Shown here in pieces: positions 17,074 to 23,209 of a stretch of DNA of 36,942 nucleotides; position 1 is the stretch's first letter, and every line of letters starts with the position of its first letter. The position numbers were made by a program, and so were the translations under genes. Below the pieces are notes generated by a model. It did no database searches. It was not told the origin of the DNA and worked only from the letters and a program-made list of their open reading frames with translations. The stretch lies in NCBI GenBank assembly GCA_002331185.1, contig DCYW01000030.1, forward strand, positions 1-36,942, in the 5' to 3' direction. The stretch comes from Patescibacteria group bacterium UBA2100 (GTDB taxonomy: Bacteria; Patescibacteriota; Minisyncoccia; Phycocordibacterales; UBA2100).

Positions 17074-18351
17074 ATGACTTTTTCTATTCGAAGTTTATTT
17101 GTTGGATTTTTAATCGCAACACTCTGGGTACCAGTCTTTAGTGATGCACAAAAGGCAGACGACCTTCAAAACAAGATAAATGAACAGCAAAGCGAAATTG
17201 CTGAAATTGAAACAGAAATTAAAAAGTATGAACAGCAATTAATCGAAATAGGACGAGAGAAACAGACACTTGAAAGTGCCGTTGAAGAACTTGATGTCTC
17301 TCGACAAAAAATGAGTGCAAGTGTTTCTCTTACACAGCGTCAAATTAATGCAACAAACTCTAGCATTAGTGAGCTCTCAAACGAGATTGATACCAAGGTA
17401 ATGCTCATAGACCAAAATCAAGATGCGTTAGCTGAGACACTTCGCCAGATATACGAAACTGAGTCCGGTTCATTCATTGAAGTCATTTTGGGCAACGACA
17501 ATATTTCAAATCTGTGGAGCGACCTCTACACTATTCAGCAATTCCAAATTGTCGTACGAAATGAAGTTGAAGTTCTTGCCGAGCAAAAAACACAACTTGA
17601 AGATGTAAAGACCAAAAAAGAAATAGAGCAAGGGATCCTTGTAGAAAAGAAAACTGACTTGTCTACACAAAAACGCTCGCTTGATATAAACCGTCAAGCA
17701 AAAAATAATCTTTTGAAAGAGACAAAAAATCGTGAGTCTGGTTATCAAGAACTCTTAGCAATCAAACAACAGGCTAAAGAGGAATTCGAAGCCCAGTTGC
17801 AAAACTTTGAAGCCCAGTTGCAATATATTTTAGATCCAACAACAATTCCACCAGCAGGGAAGGGTGTATTCAGTTGGCCTCTTTCACAGATAACTATTAC
17901 TCAATATTTTGGTAATACTGAATTTGCAAAATCAGGTGCATACAATGGCAGCGGTCATAATGGGGTAGATTTTCGTGCTGCAATTGGAACTCCAGTAAAA
18001 GCAACGCTTTCTGGAAATGTAAAAGCAACGGGCAACACAGATATATACCCTGGTTGTTATTCATATGGGAAATGGATACTTATTGAGCACGTTAATGGAC
18101 TTACAACTCTCTATGCTCATCTTTCAGATATCAATGTAGTTCCAGGAGAAACTGTTGGGACTGGAAAAGTTATCGGCTATTCAGGTAACACAGGGTTCTC
18201 AACAGGCCCCCACCTTCACCTTACTGCGTACTCAAGTGATGCTGTACAAGTTGTACGGCTTGGTGATATAAAAGCACGGACAAACTGTGCAGATGCAAAG
18301 ATTCCTGTGGCTTCGTGGAGCGGATATTTAAATCCTCTCGACTATTTATAA
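17074..18351 (+). CDS. M23-family peptidoglycan endopeptidase with N-terminal coiled coil (EnvC/NlpD-like)
   Basis: Exported protein of 425 residues. Residues 1-26 form a signal peptide ending near VFSDAQ. Residues about 28-250 are a long coiled coil rich in Gln, Glu and Lys. Residues about 270-425 are the M23 metallopeptidase domain, with zinc ligands in HNGVD (His295, Asp299) and HLH (His380, His382), plus the TLYAHLS motif. The layout matches EnvC-type proteins, which act in septal wall splitting, either as enzymes or as amidase activators. Here the zinc ligands are retained, so direct cleavage is plausible. It ends the murG-gltX unit, 6 bases after gltX. The next 860 bases have no confident gene. 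Confidence 0.92.
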   Translation: MTFSIRSLFVGFLIATLWVPVFSDAQKADDLQNKINEQQSEIAEIETEIKKYEQQLIEIGREKQTLESAVEELDVSRQKMSASVSLTQRQINATNSSISELSNEIDTKVMLIDQNQDALAETLRQIYETESGSFIEVILGNDNISNLWSDLYTIQQFQIVVRNEVEVLAEQKTQLEDVKTKKEIEQGILVEKKTDLSTQKRSLDINRQAKNNLLKETKNRESGYQELLAIKQQAKEEFEAQLQNFEAQLQYILDPTTIPPAGKGVFSWPLSQITITQYFGNTEFAKSGAYNGSGHNGVDFRAAIGTPVKATLSGNVKATGNTDIYPGCYSYGKWILIEHVNGLTTLYAHLSDINVVPGETVGTGKVIGYSGNTGFSTGPHLHLTAYSSDAVQVVRLGDIKARTNCADAKIPVASWSGYLNPLDYL

Positions 18352-19050
18352 ACATAAAGAAATCCATTCGAATAGAATGAGTGATGTTACCACAAGAATA
18401 CTTTCACTTTTAGAGTTGTTGTACTCCTTAAACATACATTCGCATCACACATGCTTCTCGCTTCAGCATACAGTGCATCATAAGGATGTGATGTCGCACA
18501 ATTTTATAAGGTAGAAGAGTTCCAAGACAGGCGACAGAGGTAGTAAAATATGCTGAAAGTTTGCACAAAGGTTTCAGAGAGTTTCATCCTGATACAAAAA
18601 TAGCTTTATTGATAGAAAAAGATACGATTTCGAACAAAAAATCTTGAAAAGAAAAGTAGAAAAAGAAACAAGAGGGAGTATTAACAGTAGTGATGGATGG
18701 CGGTAATCAATACTCATCATCTTAGATCCAAAAGTGCATGTATCCAACAGTTCGGTCATTTACATTGTTTTATGTCGCAAAAGATATATTGTGGGACGTA
18801 GTATCATTCATTAAAAATTAAAAAAACAAATCTTTTTAATGACGCTGTCTCTTCCCTCGCATCTAAAAAATCATGCACGAGTGAAAAAAATAATCTTGGA
18901 GCGTTCACAAATTCGTACGATGCGACTTTATCAACCACATTACACTATCGACAATTTAAAAACTGAGATGTCTTCTACCCTACTCTCGAAATGTGCGGTG
19001 GAAATTCTTTCTATATACTTTTCAAGAAAAATAGGTATCGAATACAAAAG
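18352..19050. other. Gene-poor stretch, possibly a decayed coding region
   Basis: No intact gene is convincing here. Frames with protein-like composition are broken by stops and shifts. One starts at ATG 18378 (45 codons, MSDVTTRILSLLELL). Another frame around 18526-18645 reads through YAESLHKGFREFHPDTKIAL and stops. The same frame resumes as EGVLTVVMDGGNQY near 18674-18715. The pieces run in one direction and could be the remains of one or two plus-strand genes, but no family could be named. An 86-codon frame at 18839-19099 runs through a terminator-like hairpin and has no start signal. No tRNA or known structured RNA was recognised. Confidence 0.3.
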
Positions 19051-19074
19051 GCGCCCAGACAGAAGTCTGGGCGC
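19051..19074. terminator. Perfect 10-bp hairpin, probable terminator
   Basis: GCGCCCAGAC and GTCTGGGCGC pair perfectly around an AGAA loop. No T-run follows on the plus strand; on the minus strand the stem is followed by CTTTTG. It would serve better as a minus-strand terminator or a boundary element than as a plus-strand terminator. Confidence 0.45.
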
Positions 19075-19154
19075 AAGGGTTTGGGGTGTGCGTGATTAGC
19101 TACGAGGCCAATCCTCTTTATAATGCTGGCTATCGCTTTAAAAGTCAATATCAA

Positions 19155-19184
19155 TTGACAAATACCCTATCATGGGTGCACAAT
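19155..19184 (+). promoter_or_regulatory. Promoter of the 40-residue membrane protein gene
   Basis: A consensus TTGACA (19155-19160), an 18-base spacer and CACAAT (19179-19184). Initiation near 19191 would leave a leader of about 20 bases containing the ribosome binding site AAAGGAG at 19201-19207. This differs from the leaderless layout elsewhere in the window. Confidence 0.5.
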
Positions 19185-19213
19185 ACGCATCCACTTCAAC
19201 AAAGGAGCTACTA

Positions 19214-19336
19214 ATGGCGGATCACAATGGTTTCCATTTTTTTCCTCACTGGGGAATGTCGAATCTCGAGATGGCATTTTGGGGGGTAATTATTTTTCCT
19301 TCAATCGGTGCTGCTCTTGAGTACTTCGTTATCTAA
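19214..19336 (+). CDS. Small predicted membrane protein, 40 residues, unknown function
   Basis: Not recognised. The frame runs from ATG 19214 to TAA 19334-19336. It is supported by a consensus-like promoter, an AAAGGAG Shine-Dalgarno site 6 bases before the ATG, and a hairpin terminator 18 bases after the stop. The protein starts MADHNGFHFFPHWGMSNLE, an aromatic and His-rich head. It then has one hydrophobic segment (about residues 20-40, MAFWGVIIFPSIGAA) that ends the chain as EYFVI. A single-span inner-membrane peptide is likely. A small toxin, a regulator of a membrane complex or a colonisation peptide are all possible, and nothing in the sequence decides between them. Confidence 0.6.
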   Translation: MADHNGFHFFPHWGMSNLEMAFWGVIIFPSIGAALEYFVI

Positions 19337-19354
19337 GTACTTGAGTTGAATTGG

Positions 19355-19408
19355 AGAGTCTGGCTCTTCACAGTGTTTTATATACGTGTGATTGAGTCAG
19401 GCTCTTTC
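19355..19408 (+). terminator. Terminator of the 40-residue protein gene
   Basis: AGAGTCTGGCTC (19355-19366) pairs with GAGTCAGGCTCT (19394-19405), 12 bp with two G-U pairs. Inner TCACA/TGTGA arms extend the stem, and TTT follows. Its left arm shares the start GGAGAGTCYG and the stretch CTCTTCA with the terminator at 19888. Confidence 0.6.
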
Positions 19409-19450
19409 TATTTCATTTTTAGTAAAATAATGGCTCAAATTAGACCTAAG

Positions 19451-19488
19451 AAGCATGAATGCCTCAGTCAATTGAGGCATTCATGCTT
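19451..19488. repeat. Perfect 16-bp inverted repeat
   Basis: AAGCATGAATGCCTCA (19451-19466) and TGAGGCATTCATGCTT (19473-19488) are exact inverted copies around a 6-base loop. There is no T-run on either side. It lies between the terminator of the first small gene and the promoter of the second. It could be a structured RNA element, a minus-strand terminator, or a protein or recombination site. Confidence 0.6.
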
Positions 19489-19546
19489 GACCATTGTGTA
19501 TGTTGATATATAAGACTGCAATGTAACTGGCTACTCTTCCGTACAC

Positions 19547-19574
19547 TTGACAAAATATAAAATGAGAGTATAGT
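19547..19574 (+). promoter_or_regulatory. Promoter of the 87-residue membrane protein gene
   Basis: TTGACA (19547-19552), a 16-base spacer and TATAGT (19569-19574). It predicts a leader of about 28 bases that includes the purine-rich GAAAGG at 19595-19600. Confidence 0.55.
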
Positions 19575-19609
19575 TATACTCCAACCGATGAGATGAAAGG
19601 ATGTTAGAC

Positions 19610-19873
19610 ATGACCGACGTTGTTGCCACAGGGCAAACAGGGGCTGAGGGAGATAGCAGTAAAACAACAGACAACGCCCTACGACGGCAGAATAAAGGAA
19701 AGGGCGGTAAACCCGCCCAATCTCAACACCAGTTGAGACGAAATAAAGGGTACAATCGACTCGCTCGACGAGTTCGTATCCTTGAGCTTGTACTGGTCGC
19801 CATCTTGGCAACTGTCGCCGAAAGGTATGGTGTCTTGAATACACTGTTTGAATATCTACTCAGTCTATCCTAA
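19610..19873 (+). CDS. Small basic protein with C-terminal membrane segment, 87 residues, unknown function
   Basis: Not recognised. I chose ATG 19610 because the ribosome binding site GAAAGG ends 9 bases before it; the ATG at 19601 touches that site. Residues 1-15 are small and polar. Residues about 16-57 are hydrophilic and strongly basic (RRQNKGKGGKPAQ, LRRNKGYNRLARRVR). Residues about 58-87 are hydrophobic (LELVLVAILATVAERYG and a second short stretch LFEYLLSL). The layout suggests a tail-anchored protein whose basic part could bind nucleic acid or phospholipid. It has its own promoter and a strong terminator at 19888, so it is a one-gene unit like its 40-residue neighbour. Confidence 0.65.
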   Translation: MTDVVATGQTGAEGDSSKTTDNALRRQNKGKGGKPAQSQHQLRRNKGYNRLARRVRILELVLVAILATVAERYGVLNTLFEYLLSLS

Positions 19874-19887
19874 TTTCAATGCGTTGG

Positions 19888-19928
19888 AGAGTCCGCACTC
19901 TTCATTATGAATGAGCGCGGACTCTTTA
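19888..19928 (+). terminator. Terminator of the 87-residue protein gene
   Basis: AGAGTCCGCACTC (19888-19900) pairs with GAGCGCGGACTCT (19913-19925), 12 of 13 positions, with inner TTCAT/ATGAA pairing and a following TTT. It ends just before the converging FMN-protein gene and may act in both directions. Confidence 0.75.
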
Positions 19929-19931
19929 TAT

Positions 19932-20378
19932 TTAAAACTCTAAATCGTGTATGCGCAGTTCCCCGCTAGTTGCGTCGAGCCAACGTACTCCAGATGGAAC
20001 GATTTTGAACATAACAAAATCTTCTCTGTCTTTTACATAGTATTTTGCTGGATTTTGCTCTACAAACCAAGCGAGTAGTTCTTGTGTTTGCTCATGAGGT
20101 ATCTCCTTCGCTACGCCCTGCATGTCTACAACCTGTAGCGGATCAATGCTCTCTTGTACAACAGCAATCGAAACATGAGGATCAGCCTGAAGCGCTTTGT
20201 ATTTACCAAAAGCCTGACACGTACCAAAGTATATATTGAAATCATTGTCCACTGCGTAAAGCATGAGTGATGAGTTTGGGTATTTTTCAATATCTAAAAC
20301 AGTCAGCACCATCTTTCTGTGTCTTTTTAAGAAATTGAGTGCTTCGCCCTTCAGTATATCTTTTGATTTTTCTTCCAT
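19932..20378 (-). CDS. Pyridoxamine 5'-phosphate oxidase-like FMN-binding split-barrel protein
   Basis: 148 residues with the fold of the PNPOx-like superfamily: an N-terminal helix, then VLTVLDIEKYPNSSLMLYAVDNDFN (in part) and IYFGTCQAFGKYKALQADP, a typical flavin-binding strand and loop, then VSIAVVQ and a GVAKEI turn. Members bind FMN, F420 or haem. Many are general stress proteins, so true pyridoxamine oxidase activity is unlikely for this short form. The gene starts 2 bases after the SPFH gene and is probably co-transcribed with it. Confidence 0.8.
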   Translation of the reverse strand: MEEKSKDILKGEALNFLKRHRKMVLTVLDIEKYPNSSLMLYAVDNDFNIYFGTCQAFGKYKALQADPHVSIAVVQESIDPLQVVDMQGVAKEIPHEQTQELLAWFVEQNPAKYYVKDREDFVMFKIVPSGVRWLDATSGELRIHDLEF

Positions 20379-20380
20379 GA

Positions 20381-21121
20381 CTACTTTCCTAGTTTTTCAA
20401 ATGCTCGTAAAACTTCTATCGGCATTGCAAAGACTACTGTGTTGCTCTGATCTGAACTGAGATCATTTAGTGACTGTAGTGTTCGTAAGTGCAGCGCTCC
20501 TGGAGCTTGTGCAAGAATACCAGCTGCTTTTGCCATATTATCTGCTGATATAACCTCGCCTTCAGCTTTGATGATAACAGCCCGCTTTTCACGTTCTGCT
20601 TCAGCTTGCTTTGCAATTGTGCGTTCCATATTTTCTGGAAGCACAACGTCCTTAAGCTCAACGTTATCAACTTTAATTCCCCAATCATCACTCGCCTCAT
20701 CAACAATCATGCGGATTTTATCTGAAATCTTCTCACGTCCTGCAAGAAGCTCGTCAAGCTCAACCTCCCCCACTACGTTTCGCATAGTAGTTTGTGCAAG
20801 CTGACTTACGGCAAAGAAGAAATCTTCTACGTTAAGAATTGCTTTATCTGCATCTGAAACTTGATAGTAAATGACTGCATTTACACCCACCGAGATGTTA
20901 TCTTTGGTAATGGCTTGTTGTTGTGGCACATCCACTGCCTTTACCCGCATATCTACCTTTCGCAGTTTTTGAAAAACGGGTATGACAATACGCCATCCTG
21001 GTCCTCGCAATCCAGTAAAACGCCCCATGGTAAACATCAGACCCTTCTCATATTGGTTGATCTGTCGCAGTACTGTGACAGCGACACCAATTAGTACGAC
21101 TAGTAGTACAAAAAAATCCAT
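20381..21121 (-). CDS. SPFH/band-7 domain protein (stomatin/slipin-like)
   Basis: Predicted membrane-anchored scaffold. I chose the ATG at 21121 (246 residues); a GTG two codons earlier gives no better start. Residues about 2-18 (FFVLLVVLIGVAVTVL) are a membrane hairpin or anchor. The SPFH domain follows (YEKGLMFTMGRFTGLRGPGW, VDVPQQQAITKDNISVGV). Then comes a long Ala/Glu helix (AKQAEAEREKRAVIIKAEGE), and the end FAMPIEVLRAFEKLGK is typical of slipins. Slipins are often paired with an NfeD protease-like partner, but here the partner is an FMN split-barrel protein. Stomatin-like proteins organise membrane microdomains and interact with proteases. Confidence 0.9.
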   Translation of the reverse strand: MDFFVLLVVLIGVAVTVLRQINQYEKGLMFTMGRFTGLRGPGWRIVIPVFQKLRKVDMRVKAVDVPQQQAITKDNISVGVNAVIYYQVSDADKAILNVEDFFFAVSQLAQTTMRNVVGEVELDELLAGREKISDKIRMIVDEASDDWGIKVDNVELKDVVLPENMERTIAKQAEAEREKRAVIIKAEGEVISADNMAKAAGILAQAPGALHLRTLQSLNDLSSDQSNTVVFAMPIEVLRAFEKLGK

Positions 21122-21173
21122 ACGCACATTTAATATTAACCTGTTATATCGTTATTATAATCTTTTCGAGCTC

Positions 21174-21767
21174 CTATTGCCACGGAATATCGAATTGCTC
21201 AAATTCGGGCAATAGTTTCTTGTCGTAAAGAAGTCGATAAATTACCTCAGCATGGCTCAACGCACCCGTGAGGGCATTATGAGGCGCAGGCTCTTCTGGA
21301 ATACCACAGTAATTGAGAACAGCATCAAGGTTCAATGCACTGCGCTTATGTTCAACATCAAGTGGTGGTGTACCTCCCCCTTTTATAATATGCATCCATG
21401 CGAGTGAATGACTATCGATTGTTCGATGTGCAAATGGATAATTTAAACCTGCTCGGTAACAGGCGGCTTTTACGTAATCGCGATCAAACGACACATTCTG
21501 ACCGCCAAATGTTTTATCTTCTAATGGTTCCGACCATGCAATAAACTTTTCTATAAGTTCTGCTTCTGTCTGCTTTGCTGGGTCAGTAATCTCTTCTTCC
21601 GTAAACCCATTTACTTCTAACGCGCCTTCCATAATGTGTGCACCATCCCAAACACGACATTCTTCATAAAACCTATTTTCGGGATTTATAAGGTCGAGTG
21701 CTCCAAGGCTTACAATAGAATGTTTCTCGTATTCTGTGCCTGATGCTTCTATATCTAAAATCAACAT
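21174..21767 (-). CDS. DnaQ-like (DEDDh) 3'-5' exonuclease family protein lacking one catalytic Asp
   Basis: 197 residues with the RNase H-like exonuclease fold. Exo I is LDIEASG (Asp5, Glu7) and Exo II is GQNVSFDRDYV. The Exo III region reads HNALTGALSHAE: the His is present, but the Asp expected five residues after it (as in HGALLDA of DnaQ) is Gly. The DNA codon is GGT. Either this subfamily uses another residue or activity is reduced. Its role could be DNA proofreading, repair or RNA processing. A single gene with its own -10-like element (TATAGT, 8 bases before the ATG). Confidence 0.85.
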   Translation of the reverse strand: MLILDIEASGTEYEKHSIVSLGALDLINPENRFYEECRVWDGAHIMEGALEVNGFTEEEITDPAKQTEAELIEKFIAWSEPLEDKTFGGQNVSFDRDYVKAACYRAGLNYPFAHRTIDSHSLAWMHIIKGGGTPPLDVEHKRSALNLDAVLNYCGIPEEPAPHNALTGALSHAEVIYRLLYDKKLLPEFEQFDIPWQ

Positions 21768-21775
21768 ATCGCCTA

Positions 21776-21781
21776 ACTATA
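21776..21781 (-). promoter_or_regulatory. -10 element before the exonuclease gene
   Basis: On the minus strand TATAGT ends 8 bases before the ATG at 21767, predicting a leaderless mRNA. Confidence 0.45.
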
Positions 21782-21884
21782 AACTAACACTGATTAAAGT
21801 CCAAAGTTAGCTAGGCGAGTTGTAGCAAAGGCTACAGTGAATACCATTTTGCGCGAAACAACAACTAAGTGCGTCACTACCAGC

Positions 21885-22268
21885 TCACTGCAACCCTTTA
21901 CAATTCTCTGCTGGCGCATACCCTGCAGCTTGTGCTTCCTCGCTTGAGGAAAACCATATTTTATTCACTTCATTCATACTGCGAGCACCTGAACACCATG
22001 GAAAGTGGTACTTACTACCTTTTTTGGATGCGACATACAATCCTCCCAACATCATTGGTTCGCTTTTATATATTTCGGCTTCAAATAAACGCACTGCTGG
22101 TTGTACATTCTCATAGTTAGACAATCTCCCTAAACCAAAGGCAGACATACCTACTAAAAACACAATACCTACAACTAAAATGTCCTGCGGCACATTGTCA
22201 ATTTGACCCTTGATTTGCAGTGTTCGTTCAAGTATACTTTGCCACCAGTTCGTCATTGCGAACATCAT
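21885..22268 (-). CDS. Single-span membrane protein with Ada-like metal-binding domain
   Basis: 127 residues. A short cytosolic or amphipathic N-terminus is followed by one membrane span (about 28-47, DILVVGIVFLVGMSAFGLG). The C-terminal domain (about 75-127) contains ASKKGSKYHFPWCSGA, then NKIWFSSSEEAQAAGYAPA and ENCKGL. That pattern (a Lys/Tyr/His stretch, WC, W/F-F-x-S-xEEA, AGY-P, NC-GL) matches the small zinc-binding Ada-type domain first known from the DNA methylphosphotriester repair protein. Fused to a membrane anchor it is probably not a repair enzyme. Met5 (22256) is an alternative start. It is divergent from rpmA, with TATAAT at 22282-22287 on its strand. Confidence 0.75.
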   Translation of the reverse strand: MMFAMTNWWQSILERTLQIKGQIDNVPQDILVVGIVFLVGMSAFGLGRLSNYENVQPAVRLFEAEIYKSEPMMLGGLYVASKKGSKYHFPWCSGARSMNEVNKIWFSSSEEAQAAGYAPAENCKGLQ

Positions 22269-22272
22269 ACCT

Positions 22273-22278
22273 TATATT
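22273..22278 (+). promoter_or_regulatory. -10 element before rpmA
   Basis: TATATT ends 8 bases before the rpmA ATG. It fits the leaderless layout; no -35 box is evident. Confidence 0.4.
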
Positions 22279-22286
22279 GATATTAT

Positions 22287-22559
22287 ATGGCACATAGAAA
22301 AGCTGGAGGTTCAGCAAAAAACCTACGAGATTCAAACCCAAAGTATTTGGGAACTAAACTAGCGGACGGACAAAGTGCGCAAACCGGTTCAATCATCGTA
22401 CGTCAGCGCGGAACCAAGATTCTTCCTGGAAAGAATGTGGGACTCGGAAAAGATCATACTCTCTTTGCTCTTACTAAGGGTACAGTAAAGTTCCGAAGTG
22501 CACGAAAAATGCGATTTGATGGAAATACTGTTTTTAAGAAAGTTGTCGACGTTCTCTAA
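22287..22559 (+). CDS. rpmA: Large ribosomal subunit protein bL27
   Basis: 90-residue protein near the peptidyl transferase centre. The N-terminus [20 protein letters not shown] is the standard L27 tail that reaches the active site, with no Firmicutes-type cleavable extension. The rest ([21 protein letters not shown], in part, then [14 protein letters not shown]) is typical. In most bacteria rpmA directly follows rplU; here it is a single gene and rplU lies about 7 kb away on the other strand. A strong terminator follows. Confidence 0.97.
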   Translation: MAHRKAGGSAKNLRDSNPKYLGTKLADGQSAQTGSIIVRQRGTKILPGKNVGLGKDHTLFALTKGTVKFRSARKMRFDGNTVFKKVVDVL

Positions 22560-22583
22560 TTCTTTACAATACATCTAAAACAA

Positions 22584-22614
22584 AAACCTCCCCCGTTAAC
22601 GGGGAGGTTTTTTT
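22584..22614 (+). terminator. Rho-independent terminator after rpmA, shared with rplI
   Basis: AAACCTCCCC (22584-22593) and GGGGAGGTTT (22601-22610) pair perfectly around a 7-base loop, followed by a run of T. The A-run before the stem lets it also end rplI transcription on the other strand. Confidence 0.9.
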
Positions 22615-22639
22615 GATTCTATTAGTTAGTAGGTGTTTT

Positions 22640-23083
22640 TTATTTTGTCTCTACCGAGAGATTCACCGGAACTTTAGCATCACCCACTTGTACATGAACC
22701 TTATGTTCTCCAAGCTTTTTTATTGGCTTATCAATAACAATTGATGCTGCCCCAACTTCAACACCAACAACATCTTTAATATGCTCAGCAATTGTATCAG
22801 TGTGCAGCGCTTCAAATAAATGGTTCTTCTCGTTTGCTGTAGCGCGAATAATCAAACCTTCGTCTTTAAGTTTTTCCAACGCACCTTCCAGTACTTTCTT
22901 TGTTTCTTCTTGCTTTGCAACTCTATCTGCAACTGCTTTCTGAGCATTTCTTATTTTTGCATCTGTTGCTACCTCGGCAAACCCACGTGCAATAAGAAAG
23001 TTCTGAGCATACCCGTTCGACAATTCTTTTACCTCTCCTTTTTGACCCACCTTTGCTACATCTTTTAAAAGTATTACTTTCAT
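22640..23083 (-). CDS. rplI: Large ribosomal subunit protein bL9
   Basis: 147 residues counted from ATG 23083, which gives the canonical start MKVILLKDVAKVGQKGEV; a TTG four codons upstream is not needed. The N-terminal rRNA-binding domain (1-50, with GYAQNFLIARGFA) is joined by a long helix (about 42-75) to the C-terminal domain. L9 is reported missing from several CPR groups such as Microgenomates, so its presence argues for another branch. GAAAAG lies 5 bases before the ATG and could be a weak ribosome binding site. Confidence 0.96.
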   Translation of the reverse strand: MKVILLKDVAKVGQKGEVKELSNGYAQNFLIARGFAEVATDAKIRNAQKAVADRVAKQEETKKVLEGALEKLKDEGLIIRATANEKNHLFEALHTDTIAEHIKDVVGVEVGAASIVIDKPIKKLGEHKVHVQVGDAKVPVNLSVETK

Positions 23084-23105
23084 ATATCTTTTCAAATTTA
23101 ATTAA

Positions 23106-23200
23106 TCGCACCACAACTTCCGTTATTTCGCAGAGCAAAAGCTCCAAGAAAAATTGGTCGCACTAATACTACAGAGGATCATGGTGCGTGGCAAGCGCTC
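23106..23200 (+). pseudogene. Short coding-like fragment related to the gene end at 36.9 kb
   Basis: Between rplI and ctpA (both on the minus strand), a plus-strand frame reads FAEQKLQEKLVALIL with no start codon. Its codons for K-x-QEKLVALI align with those ending the partial minus-strand gene at 36891-36942. Four of the differing codons change only the third base without changing the residue, as expected of related coding sequences. The 3' side here no longer matches. A decayed copy of a small conserved gene is the simplest reading, but the segment is too short to be sure. Confidence 0.3.
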
Positions 23201-23209
23201 TCGCTTGTC

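Noticed and set aside
17800..17823. Tandem repeat in the M23 protein gene (GAAGCCCAGTTGCAA twice, near 17788-17823)
   Set aside because: A short in-frame duplication (EAQLQ-type) inside a coiled coil; ordinary for such regions.
18574..18759. 61-codon minus-strand frame
   Set aside because: Low-complexity Phe/Leu/Ser composition, as expected from the antisense of A/T-rich sequence, and no start signals.
18839..19099. 86-codon plus-strand frame as a gene
   Set aside because: It has no ribosome binding site or -10 element at a suitable distance, reads through a perfect GC-rich hairpin, and shows no protein-like domain.
18352..19930. Search for tRNA, tmRNA, CRISPR, insertion sequence or prophage genes in the gene-poor stretch
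   Set aside because: No TTCGA-type T-loop with acceptor stem, no regularly spaced repeats, no transposase, integrase or phage structural motifs were seen by eye.
21821..21836. Small hairpin TGTAGC/GCTACA
   Set aside because: Only 6 bp with no T-run; too weak to call a terminator.
23084..23095. TTG start four codons upstream for rplI
   Set aside because: The ATG at 23083 gives the canonical L9 N-terminus.
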